Positions 1 through 10,247 of a stretch of 64,000 nt of DNA are shown here, piece after piece. Positions within the stretch are counted from its first letter, which is position 1. Every line of letters begins with the position of its first letter. Under the pieces are notes generated by a model. The model saw only the letters and a list, made by a program, of their open reading frames with translations. It was not told the origin of the DNA and did not search any database. The translations under genes and the position numbers were made by a program. Source of the stretch: Kappaphycus alvarezii (Eukaryota > Rhodophyta > Florideophyceae > Gigartinales > Solieriaceae); NCBI GenBank assembly GCA_002205965.3, contig NADL03000603.1, forward strand, positions 124,001 through 188,000, in the 5' to 3' direction.

Positions 1-557
1 CTGTCATAGTAGATGTCAGTACAGTTCCAGTTTGTGGGTGATACTACAAGTAGCTCTGAAAGGTCTATATAATGGCCACATCAATTCCCACCCCTGGCCG
101 TTGGGTGGCTGGCATGGGTATGGCACCTAGATATTTACCTTGAGGAAATATCTCCTAATAGTCTCTCTGGTTCACACGATTACCGTGAATACATTTTATG
201 GTTATTAGTATGTTTGTTTGAGACTTTTGGGGTAGCCAAAAGTCTATTTAAGCCGAGTAAACTGCTTCCTTTAATGGAGGTCAAGCAAGTTGGCAGACAA
301 CTTCAAGCCAAGTCCCGAGTAGTAGGAAGTTGAGAGTCAACTTCAGACCCAAGAAAACTTTTTCTTACGCTAGTCGCAGAGCGTCGGTGGTAGACCCTGC
401 CCCTTTTATACTTGCTTGTAGCTTCCTCAACTGTCTTCTATTACACTCCCTTTTGTTCGTTCAACAATACCACGGTAGCACTTTTGTCGCTCGCAACACC
501 TCCTTCTCAGGGTAATTGGTTCTGAGGATCTCTTCCTCCGCCGATTTACCCCTATCA
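1..557 (+). repeat. 5' LTR of family A copy 1, partial
   Basis: This matches 6796-7351 and, on the minus strand, copy 2 LTRs. It ends in CCCCTATCA at 557, just before the primer-binding site. The start of the LTR (TGATGTGCGC in the other copies) is missing because the window begins inside U3. The TATA-like box seen in other copies as TATATAAG reads TATTTAAG here, so promoter strength may differ. Confidence 0.95.
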
Positions 558-559
558 TT

Positions 560-577
560 TGGTACTCTTGTGGAGGG
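560..577 (+). promoter_or_regulatory. Primer-binding site, family A copy 1
   Basis: The stretch TGGTACTCTTGTGGAGGG begins two bases after the LTR end. It starts with the TGG expected opposite a tRNA 3' CCA. The identical site lies in copy 2 (15111-15128, minus). The cognate tRNA was not identified. Confidence 0.7.
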
Positions 578-645
578 GGTTGCACCCTAGGTATTCGAGT
601 TGAGCAGTAGTAAGGAACACTTCGGGGGATTTCTTTTCGGTAATC

Positions 646-2714
646 ATGGATCTCAACGCTGCTCGTATAACGTTCACAGGGGGCAAGACTGAAGACGTTG
701 AGGAGTTTCTTTACACATATGTCAACGTTGTGATGCGAGAGAAGGGCGATGAAGAGAAGGCCGCAAGTATCTTCGCCTATCTTCATGGTGACGCAAAGCA
801 CAAAGATAAGTCCAAGTTTATCGACGGGTGGTCTCTTAACGGGAATGGGCGTAACTTCGGTGAGGTATGTGAGTGGCTTGTGAAAGAGTATGATAAGGAG
901 GTAGAACCAGATGAGATGATTCGTACCGCCATAGAGGCCCGGCTCGACTTCGACGATTTGTTAAGCTCATTGGTGTACTTGTGTGATCTTTATGAAAAGG
1001 ATGGGTTCAACGCCAAGCCAAGTACGGAATGCTTCGTAAGGCGGCTATGGGGGATAAGCGGCTCTCCGATTTCCTCCTCATCAAGGGCCCTCACACTTTT
1101 GATGAACTGAAGGGTACCATAGTATAATTTGTCAAAAATTCGGAGACGTTTCAGTCACTGAGTGAGGTACCGAGGGAAACCCGCACATCGATGTCTCTCG
1201 TACATCCTGAAAAGAATTATCAAAGGCCGGCTACTAGTGCAGCGGCATTAGAATCTGTCAGGAGCGATGTCAAAAACTTGGAAGAAAGGTTGGAAACCCG
1301 ATTCGATAATCGACTTGACATGATAACCTTGCAGTTGGAAAGCCTTACTCTTACCATTAAGAAAAACCAGTCTGGGGCCCCTAAAGCCTCAGAAGTCTGT
1401 TCTTACTGTCACAAGCCTGGACACTTTGCAAACAGGTGTCCTGATAATCCATATAGAAACACTCGTTGTGCAAAGTGCGGTCGATATGGGCATCATGAAA
1501 GTAACTGCTGGTCTAAAGACAACAGAAGAGCAAATTTATCGGAAGCAAGGAGTGAGTCAGGACCAGGGGTGAAAATCTTACAAAATAGAAGGGATCAAAG
1601 GTTGTCGGATGCCGGTAACGTATCCATCGCTGAAGAGATTAGTCAAGTCAATGTGACAAAAAGGGATGGGGAAGGGAACATTTTATCGAAGAAACCTAGG
1701 CTAGAGTATGGAATGCTGGAGCATATTCCAGCACCTGTACCTCCTCGAACCAAGAGGTCTGATCAAGTTGTTCCAGGAGTGGGAGTCACTCCGGCCAATA
1801 AGACGAAAAAGAGTAAGAAAGTTAAGAGTATCTCTAAGGACGTACTAGAGTATGTGAAGAGGTACAATTTGGTGGCTGAGCTTGCATCGGCCCCAACTGG
1901 GATAACGTTTGGTCAACTTTTGAGGGCGACGCAGAGGATGCGAGAAAAGAACTCAAAAAAATTATCAGGTCTAAATAAGTCCGCTAAGGGTAAGAAACTG
2001 TTTCTTCAATCGGCCTCGACAGCACCAAGACGTCTTAAGCTGGTACCAGTCAAAGTATTGGGTATGAGAACCAAAGCTCTCTTCGATTCGGGTGCTGTTC
2101 CAAACCTCATTTCAGAAACTTTGGTGACAGATCTAGGTCTCGAAATTACTCCAACGACTCGAAAAATAACTGTAGCGGATGGAACCGTCTCAAAATGCAT
2201 GGGCACTGTTGACAAGGTTTCCGTGTTCTTTGGGGACTCTAAAGTTGATGTAGACTTTCTTGTCATGCCGGATCTCCCTTTCGATGCAATCATTGGCTGC
2301 CCCACAATGGAAAGACTAGGGACATGCATTGACTTGGGCAATCAAATGGTTTCAGTTAATATTGACGGCAGAACCGTGAAGATGCCCCTGGATTTCGACA
2401 AAAGCACGCATCCTGAAGATTTAAAAGAAACGGACAGCGAAGATTTCACTTCTAGCTATGACAGCGAAGATTCGGAACCAACTAACACTTTCGGAAGTGG
2501 AAAAGGGTACCCTCGGGGGTTAATGAACATGGCATGGGACGATTATGATTCCGGGTTTGAAACAGATGACGACTGGGATTCTAGGATAAGTTTGAAACCC
2601 GAATGTGTTTCTTTTTGCGATGATATCGAATCAAAGGACAGAATTCGGAGCATGAAGAAGATTACCTTTGCAAAGAAAATAAGAATACGGCGAATTCCAT
2701 ATATGAAGATGTGA
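646..2714 (+). pseudogene. Gag-protease region, family A copy 1, frame-broken
   Basis: Gag starts at ATG 646. A one-base deletion near 1014 relative to copy 2 shifts the frame, and the original frame also has a TAA at 1125-1127. From 1191 a 507-codon frame stays open. It has a coiled-coil-like stretch (residues about 20-55), then two CCHC zinc knuckles at residues 70-83 and 93-106 (C-x2-C-x4-H-x4-C each), which package RNA. A retropepsin active site Asp-Ser-Gly lies at residues 299-301. An acidic Ser/Asp-rich tail follows to about residue 470. A single-base difference from copy 2 near 2655 ends the frame at 2714 before RT. The domain order is that of Ty3/gypsy. Gag forms the particle and protease cleaves the polyprotein. 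Confidence 0.85.
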
Positions 2715-5438
2715 GCACGACGGAAGAGGTCCTTCAAAATATTGAGGTTGAGGATCAAGAAGAAAAAGGGCGCCAAATGGCAGAAATCCAAGGAAAAGTG
2801 CAGCACCTTCCCGCCCCCGCCTCACTGAAAATATCCGACATGTTAACATCTTCCGAAGTAATTGCATGGAGCGTTTCAGATTTAAGACAAGCAAGTGTAC
2901 CGGTTACTCACTCGTTCGAACTTACCGACACTCAACCGATTTACCACATAGACGTCAACCGCCAAAATATGACCAATTTATCTCAGAAAATGTTACAAGT
3001 ATGCTGAAAAATGATATTATTCGACCAGTTTCATCCCCATGGTCGTTTCCAGTTGTGGTCGCACCAAAGAAGGATGGAAAGCTGCGTTTTTGCGTCGATT
3101 ACCGACAACTGAACCAGAGAATGATACCCGATCGATTTCCGATTCCGAACATGGAGGAGATCCTCGAGGACCTGAAGGACGGGAGATATTTCACCTCAAT
3201 TGACCTTTACACTGGCTATTGGCAGATTCCATTGGATGAAAAATGTAAGGAAAAAACAACCTTTACCAGCAAAGCCGGTACGTTCAGGTTCGAAGTGATG
3301 CCTTTTGGTCTCATGAATGCACCAGCTACATTCCAAAGAATGATGAACGAGGTTTTGAAAGGACTTCCATTCGCAAGAGTCTATATCGATGATGTCGTCA
3401 TATTCTCAGAAACATTGGATCAGCACATCTCGCACGTCAAGACAGTTGTGGAGAGGATATCGGAGTATAGCTTGAAAATTAAGTTGAGCAAATGCTTCTT
3501 TGCGAAAACTTCTATCCAATTACTCGGTCATATCGTCGACCAAGAGGGAATTAGAGTGGATCCAGAGAAAACGAAAAAAATAAGTTGGCACCAAGGCCCG
3601 CTTCAAAGACGGAGGTCCGAAGCTTCTTAGGACTGGCCTCATATTACAGAAGATTTATCAAAGATTTCGCCAAGACTGCAGCACCGTTACATGCCAGCAC
3701 TACGAAGAACGGAAAATTTTACTGGAACAAGGAAATGGAAACTGCATTTAGGAGCTTAAAGATAAGCTATGTGTCCCCCCAGTTCTCATGTACCCAGATT
3801 TCAAGAGACCATTCGTTGTGGAGACAGATGCCTCAGAACGGTCTTTGGGTGCCGTTTTGTCCCAAAAAGATGAAAACGGAAGACTACACCCTGTTCAATT
3901 CGCAAGCCGAACTCTGAATGATGCGGAAAAGAGATACTCAGTCTGCGAGAAAGAAGCGCTAGCTGTCGTCTTCGCGCTGAAAAAGTTTCGCGTATACCTT
4001 TTATCACTCGAGAAATTTGTCTTGATAACTGATCACCAGGCACTTAAAACAGCATTCCAAAAGAAGGATGTACATCACCGCTTGGCCCGATGGCTCGACA
4101 TTTTCGCAGAATATCGGTTTGAAATTGTGTATAGACCCGGACGCAATAATCAGCCTGCCGATTACCTATCCCGCTTGAGGGACGCACTGATTCCAAATGA
4201 AAAAGCTTCGGAGGACATCGTCGGAGTCGCCGAGTTGCAGTTGCCGAACGATAACGAGTACGAAGCTAATATTCACGGACTGATCAAATTCCTCGATGGA
4301 CTAGAAATGAGAAAGGTTGATCTTGAACACCGAAATTGGGTACGCAGGAATCAAAAGGCTTTTACATTGTGGAATGGGAAACTCTTCCGGCACACTAAAG
4401 CCGGTCCCCGACTAGTGGCCCTCTTTGAAAGAAAGAATGAAGATCTTGAGGACTTTCCATGATGAGCTAGGGCATTGGGATCTCGAAACAGCCAAAAATT
4501 AGTAACTGAGAGATTCTGGTGGCCCGGTATCCATAAGGACGCCTATAAATTCGTGAAAAGCTGCGACAACTGTCAAAAACACTCCAATACGGAAGTATAA
4601 GACAACTCTAAGTTTTCCAGTTTCCGGTCTCTTTGAAACCTTCTCAATTGACTTCGCGGGCCCGTTCAAGGAAACTTCTTCCGGAAACAAATATCTCCTT
4701 ATAGGGGTGGAACATCTTACTGGATGGCCAATAGCAGTTGCAGTTGAGGAGGCAAATGCTGAGGTGGTACTGAGATTCATCGAAAAAGAAATAATTGAAC
4801 CGTTTGGTCTTCCAAAAAGGATCATCTCGGATAACGCCCTTTGTTTTACTGCAACTTCACTGCTTCGTTTTTTGGAAGAGAAAGGGATTCAGCTGAAGAC
4901 CGTTCTCGCATACGCTCCTATGTCCAACGGGAAAGCGGAGAGGATGGTTGGAACCATCAAACGAGCAATATCGAAAACTATGTTGGAGAATGAAATCCAG
5001 TGGGAAGATGCCTTACCAAAAGTGTTATACGGCTACCGTCGAAGAAGAGGAAGAAATGGACGCTCACCATTCGAGCTAATGTACGGAAGGGCTCCTAGAA
5101 TGTTACAGAGAGACATGGAAACAAATATTATCGATGAAGAGAGTAGGGAAGTTGAACTACTGGCCACCGAAGGCTGGAGATCACACCGCGCGCTAACACA
5201 GACAAGAAATAAGGATGCAGAACCTGCAGTCAGAACCTTTTCAGTTGGCTCTAAAGTACTTGTAGTACATGGAAAAGCAATGCAGCAGGCTGTGAAGTGG
5301 CCGGCCTTCCAAACCAAGTACTCGAACCCTTGCATCGTCACGGAGGAAAGACACCCGCACTATCAGCTCTGTTCAAGCTCAGGGAAGAGATCAAGGAGGG
5401 CCATCCATGCACGTCGTCTGGTCCCTTACCATCAGAGG
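2711..5438 (+). pseudogene. Pol region (RT, RNase H, integrase), family A copy 1, frame-broken
   Basis: RT is clear: a PKKDGKLRFCVDYRQLN block near 3065-3115, then the YIDD catalytic box at about 3382-3393. The frame breaks near 3585, where LGLASYYRRF continues in another frame, and again near 3750. RNase H follows with its Asp (ETDAS, about 3820), Glu (KEALAVVF) and Asp (ITDHQAL). Integrase shows a zinc-binding HHCC region around 4460-4580 that is damaged by a deletion and stops at about 4498. The catalytic triad follows: SIDFAGP, ISDNALCF and NGKAERM. The integrase ends in a GPY/F-like module with KW, VTEE and HARRLVPY (to 5438). No chromodomain is visible. The products copy RNA to DNA, degrade the RNA template and integrate the cDNA. 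At least four lesions relative to copy 2 make this copy inactive as written. Confidence 0.9.
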
Positions 5439-6599
5439 CCTGAAGAATTCCTTCTCACACAGGACTATGCGCAACCACGGGGCATACTCATCTTTAACTA
5501 TAGAATGATTCCTATGGGAGGAAAAAGGGCCTGGGAATGGATCATCTCGGTTACGCGGGACTACTACGAACTCCACGTAATCATCCATTTCTACATTAAT
5601 ATATGCCTATGTTTTCGTACGTTGAACGGACCATTGCTACCTGAAGAAGATTTCCGACTATTAATAAGAGTTCTATTTTCATTCCAAAACGGAAGGTTCA
5701 CGGAAGCAGGTCCAGAGTTTGTGGAGGTAATATATCATTACTCTATAGGAAGATATGGAATGGTAGCTGCTGGAGACTTGTCGCAAACGTATCTGAATAT
5801 TATCCGTCCAATTTACGTATTTCTCAAGAACAACCAAGACGTGCGACTGAGAGGTTACGCCTTACCCCGGATATGGAATACAGGCTGGTCCCGTATCCTC
5901 TATGGGAACCTTACGTTTCTCCGCCACAAATTGGGAACGTTGGAGGCGGCGAGGATCCTCCTGAAGCAGTGATGATGACCAGAGGAGGACCTTCAGGAGA
6001 CAACAACCCGCCCAGAAGAGGTTCCGGTCGTCCCCCGAGAGGACCTCGTGCAGGTCCCAGTACGTCAGGAGCTGGTCGCGGCCATTCATCGGGACCGTCC
6101 ACCACAACTTCATCTCTAGCTCTCCTTCACAACCATGCACAGCATACAGTCGGAAGAAGAAGATTATCTTTTTGGCTGCGCAATATCTCCGAGGATGCGA
6201 ACGATGCGCAGGTCATTTCTTATTTCATGATAAGCATCTGTTTATGTTTTAGGGCGCTACATGGACCGCACTTATCTTACGAAGATTCGTTCTTGATGAT
6301 GCGCGTCTTCTTTTCTTATCGATCCATTCCTCCGGCATCTTCCAGAAGAGTTTGCATATCACATATATTTTTTCACTCTTGGAAGATTCGGAAGAGTCAC
6401 GGAAGAAGAATGTATTCAACCCCACCTCGATGTGATCAAACCAATATATGAGGCTATGCTACAAAGTGAGGTACCAGTAATGCGAACCTACTTTTTAGAG
6501 CATCATATTGGTAATCAGTTGCATCCGTACCCGTTTGAGAGACCATACATTTTATCAATAAGACAGCGAACACTAACGGAAGCAGAAGAAGAGCAGTGA
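5439..6599 (+). pseudogene. Post-integrase extension with two related modules of unknown function, copy 1
   Basis: The integrase frame does not stop after its GPY/F-like end but runs on into a new domain. Module 1 covers about 5529-5925 and contains INICLCFRTLNGP, then an IYHYSIGRYG stretch, and ends in PYPLWEPYVSP. A Gly/Pro/Ser/Arg-rich linker follows (about 5930-6110). Module 2 (about 6165-6560) repeats the pattern: ISICLCFRALHGP, IYFFTLGRFG and PYPFERPYILS. The protein would end at TGA 6597-6599, 21 bases before the polypurine tract. One-base indels at about 5865 and 6330 break the frame here. The location is where some retroelements carry env or a chromodomain, but I see no signal peptide, membrane anchor or chromodomain motif. 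Not recognised. Confidence 0.75.
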
Positions 6600-6620
6600 C
6601 GAGTCGGGACGTTCGTCTTG

Positions 6621-6632
6621 AGCGAGAGGGCG
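6621..6632 (+). promoter_or_regulatory. Polypurine tract, family A copy 1
   Basis: The purine-rich AGCGAGAGGGCG directly abuts the TGATGTGCGC start of the 3' LTR, as expected for plus-strand priming. The same sequence flanks the 3' LTR of copy 2. Confidence 0.7.
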
Positions 6633-7351
6633 TGATGTGCGCAAATTCGCACACGAAAAAATCTAGATGAGGACCATGATTGTATACAGTATCGGAATTG
6701 GGAAGATATTTTTACAGTTTTTGAATTTGCAAGATATTTTTAATTTGGGTGAGTGTGGCAAATTCGTCGGTTGATTTTTTCATTTTAGGACACGCTGTCA
6801 TAGTAGATGTCAGTACAGTTCCAGGTTGTGGGTGATACTACAAGTAGCTCTGAAAGGTCTATATAATGGCCACATCAATTCCCACCCCTGGCCGATGGGT
6901 GGCTGGCATGGGTATGGCACCTAGATATTTACCTTGAGGAAATATCTTCTAATAGTCTCTCTGGTTCACACGATTACCGTGAATACATTTTATGGTTATT
7001 AGTATGTTTGTTTGAGACTTTTGGGGTAGCCAAAAGTCTATATAAGCCGAGTAAACTGCTTCCTTTAGTGGAGGTGAAGCAAGTTGGCAGACAACTTCAA
7101 GCCAAGTCCCGAGTAGTAGGAAGTTGAGAGTCAACTTCAGACCCAAGAAAACTTTTTCTTACGCTAGTCGCAGAGCGTCGGTGGTAGACCCTGCCCCTTT
7201 TATACTTGCTTGTAGCTTCCTCAACTCTCTTCTATATACACTCCCTTTTGTTCGTTCAACAATACCACGGTAGCACTTTTGTCGCTCGCAACACCTCCTT
7301 CTCAGGGTAATTGGTTCTGAGGATCTCTTCCCCGCCGATTTACCCCTATCA
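6633..7351 (+). repeat. 3' LTR of family A copy 1 (719 bp)
   Basis: It runs from TGATGTGCGC to CCCCTATCA, so the termini are a short inverted repeat TGAT/ATCA. The start is fixed by homology with copy 2 and with three solo LTRs that have target duplications. U3 has two diverged direct repeats of about 30 bp (AATATTT and CTGTA motifs, about 6685-6745). A TATA box TATATAAG lies at 7039-7046, with a second TATATAAT-like box further upstream near 6860. The region from about 7015 to the end is shared with element M. Confidence 0.95.
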
Positions 7352-8331
7352 GAGTCTTCGCTTGTTAGCTGTTGTTGGGAGTCTACTCCCATGTTGGTAT
7401 CACATACCAAGCGCTGCTTGCTTTCTCCCTTGGAACTTCCGCGTGTGCTTCAAGGCATGGCGTTCATCCGCCTCTGTGGCATCATTGCAATTGTTTTTAC
7501 TCCAACTTGGGCGTTTGTTTGGTATACAGTTCCCACATGATCGGTTGACATTCGCGGATGGTCCGGGAGGACGGACGAGCGTACGTCGATCGTTGGCGTT
7601 GCCGCAGCTTTGGCCAACTCGGACGATCTGGATGGGATGGCGGGGTGAGTCATGCTACTGTACGCGGCTCCTGACCCTTGCGATGGGAGGGTTGCTACCA
7701 CTTTTGGTTGAGGTACCACCGTTCGGGCATGCTCCCAACGCCAGCCAATGTTTTTGAAGTTTGGCGAAAAGGTGCCACCTGGAAAAAATTCCATTGGTTG
7801 ATTGACTTGAATCAAAAAACATCCCTTGGCAAATCGGCCAATCCACGATTCTCGTTGCTGTAGGGGTGGCGGAACACAGTGTCCGAAGCGCCTGCAGTGG
7901 GACTTGGTTCCCTATTGGCTCAGAGCCATGGGCACCGTGGCGGTGCCATTTCACATGGTCTTTTGAAATGGCATCACGCCCGCCTTGGTCCATGCCATTC
8001 CCGTCGATATCAGATACTGAAGAAGTGGGCAACTTGCCTAAGCGGTCCTGAGCGTTGTGCGCAACCCCTGGGTGCGAAACTTGCGGAGAAAGGGGAGGGG
8101 TATCCGAGGAAGAGGTGGGCGGAATTCCAGCGCCTGTCGCATTGGCGTTTGGGCGTACAGCCCCTCCGAAGCTCGTGTGGTTCACTCCAATTGCGGTTTG
8201 CGAAATCCGCGGAATTTACGCATGTTCCTGTGGACCCTCTACTGACTGTTTCCGGCCAATCTGGCATGTTTTCGCACCTTTCTTGCGTGGGTATGCTACC
8301 CAATCCTACTTGAGGATTAACCTCCGATATG
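7352..8331 (-). mobile_element. Segment of old Ty3/gypsy element 3, between pol end and 3' LTR
   Basis: This 980-bp spacer between the two family A copies joins directly to 15849 when copy 2 and one ATATG duplicate are removed, so it belongs to element 3. It carries two overlapping minus-strand open frames (121 codons, 7450-7815, and 176 codons, 7655-8185) rich in Ser, Pro and Thr, with no domain I recognise. They may be part of a third ORF or simply the 3' non-coding region. An imperfect palindrome GGGTATGCTACCC at 8289-8301 has relatives at 15909 and 16039. Confidence 0.65.
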
Positions 8332-9050
8332 TGATAGGGGTAAATCGGCGGGGGAAGAGATCCTTCAGAACCAATTACCCTGAGAAGGAGGTGTTGCGAG
8401 CGACAAAAGTGCTACCGTGGTATTGTTGAACGAACAAAAGGGAGTGTATATAGAAGAGAGTTGAGAGAGCTACAAGCAAGTATAAAAGGGGCAGGTCTAC
8501 ACCGACGCTCTGCGACTAGCGTAAGAAAAAGTTTTCTTGGGTCTGAAGTTGACTCTCAACTTCCTACTACTCGGGACTTGGCTTGAAGTTGTCTGCCAAC
8601 TTGCTTCACCTCCACTAAAGGAAGCAGTTTACTCGGCTTATATAGACTTTTGGCTACCCAAAAGTCTCAAACAAACATACTAATAACCATAAAATGTATT
8701 CACGGTAATCGTGTGAACCAGAGAGACTATTAGGAGATATTTCCTCAAGGTAAATATCTAGGTGCCATACCCATGCCAGCCACCCATCGGCCAGGGGTGG
8801 GAATTGATGTGGCCATTATATAGACCTTTCAGAGCTACTTGTAGTATCACCCACAACCTGGAACTGTACTGACATCTACTATGACAGCGTGTCCTAAAAT
8901 GAAAAAATCAACCGACGAATTTGCCACACTCACCCAAATTAAAAATATCTTGCAAATTCAAAAACTGTAAAAATATCTTCCCAATTCCGATACTGTATAC
9001 AATCATGGTCCTCATCTAGATTTTTTTCGTGTGCGAATTTGCGCACATCA
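8332..9050 (-). repeat. 3' LTR of family A copy 2
   Basis: On the plus strand it runs TGATAGGGG to GCGCACATCA. It is the inverse of 6633-7351 with the same length. It abuts the CGCCCTCTCGCT complement of the polypurine tract at 9051-9062. Confidence 0.95.
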
Positions 9051-9062
9051 CGCCCTCTCGCT
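9051..9062 (-). promoter_or_regulatory. Polypurine tract, family A copy 2
   Basis: Minus-strand AGCGAGAGGGCG immediately precedes the 3' LTR. It is identical to copy 1. Confidence 0.7.
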
Positions 9063-9083
9063 CAAGACGAACGTCCCGACTCG

Positions 9084-10247
9084 TCACTGCTCTTCTTCTG
9101 CTTCCGTTAGTGTTCGCTGTCTTATTGATAAAATGTATGGTCTCTCAAACGGGTACGGATGCAACTGATTACCAATATGATGCTCTAAAAAGTAGGTTCG
9201 CATTACTGGTACCTCACTTTGTAGCATAGCCTCATATATTGGTTTGATCACATCGAGGTGGGGTTGAATACATTCTTCTTCCGTGACTCTTCCGAATCTT
9301 CCAAGAGTGAAAAAATATATGTGATATGCAAACTCTTCTGGAAGATGCCGGAGGAATGGATGTCGATAAGAAAAGAAGACGCGCATCATCAAGAACGAAT
9401 CTTCGTAAGATAAGTGCGGTCCATGTAGCGCCCTAAAACATAAACAGATGCTTATCATGAAATAAGAAATGACCTGCGCATCGTTCGCATCCTCGGAGAT
9501 ATTGCGCAGCCAAAAAGATAATCTTCTTCTTCCGACTGTATGCTGTGCATGGTTGTGAAGGAGAGCTAGAGATGAAGTTGTGGTGGACGGTCCCGATGAA
9601 TGGCCGCGACCAGCTCCTGACGTACTGGGACCTGCACGAGGTCCTCTCGGGGACGACCGGAACCTCTTCTGGGCGGGTTGTTGTCTCCTGAAGGTCCTCC
9701 TCTGGTCATCATCACTGCTTCAGGAGGATCCTCGCCGCCTCCAACGTTCCCAATTTGTGGCGGAGAAACGTAAGGTTCCCATAGAGGATACGGGACCAGC
9801 CTGTATTCCATATCCGGGGGTAAGGCGTAACCTCTCAGTCGCACATCTTGGTTGTTCTTGAGAAATACGTAAATTGGACGGATAATATTCAGATACGTTT
9901 GCGACAAGTCTCCAGCAGCTACCATTCCATATCTTCCTATAGAGTAATGATATATTACCTCCACAAACTCTGGACCTGCTTCCGTGAACCTTCCGTTTTG
10001 GAATGAAAATAGAACTCTTATTAATAGTCGGAAATCTTCTTCAGGTAGCAATGGTCCGTTCAACGTACGAAAACATAGGCATATATTAATGTAGAAATGG
10101 ATGATTACGTGGAGTTCGTAGTAGTCCCGCGTAACCGAGATGATCCATTCCCAGGCCCTTTTTCCTCCCATAGGAATCATTCTATAGTTAAAGATGAGTA
10201 TGCCCCGTGGTTGCGCATAGTCCTGTGTGAGAAGGAATTCTTCAGGC
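9084..10247 (-). pseudogene. Post-integrase extension with two related modules, copy 2
   Basis: This is the equivalent of 5439-6599. A frame of 279 codons (9566-10405) runs from the end of integrase through module 1, which is complete here, and through the start of the Pro/Gly/Arg-rich linker. A one-base loss in a run of C in the linker (about 9650) shifts the frame. Module 2 is open as 124 codons (9084-9458) and ends in a Glu-rich tail EAEEEQ. Shared signatures of the two modules are ICLCFR-x-L-x-GP, an acidic ED, a GR-Y/F-G turn, an IxPIY step and a closing PYP-x4-PY. Each module is about 125-130 residues and probably mostly helical. Both element copies keep both modules, which suggests a retained function, but no known family comes to mind. 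Confidence 0.75.

Larger units (their letters stand above)
1..7351 (+). mobile_element. Ty3/gypsy retrotransposon, family A copy 1 (5' end cut by window)
   Basis: Two direct LTR copies flank a gag-protease-RT-RNase H-integrase coding body in Ty3/gypsy order. The 3' LTR is 719 bp and complete. The first 162 bp or so of the 5' LTR lie left of the window. By eye the two LTRs differ at about ten of 556 shared positions, so the insertion is fairly young. The right target duplication should be GAGTC (7352-7356), but its partner is outside the window. The element sits in an older minus-strand gypsy element. All coding frames carry single-base indels or stops, so this copy looks non-autonomous unless those are sequence errors. 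Confidence 0.95.

Noticed and set aside
6796-7351. LTR boundary at TGTCATAG, giving 556-bp LTRs
   Set aside because: The homology between LTRs continues another 163 bp upstream to TGATGTGCGC. The target duplications of copy 2 and of the solo LTRs fit only the longer 718-723 bp form.
7311-8429. Plus-strand frames in the spacer between family A copies
   Set aside because: The surrounding element 3 is coded on the minus strand and the plus frames have no recognisable domain.
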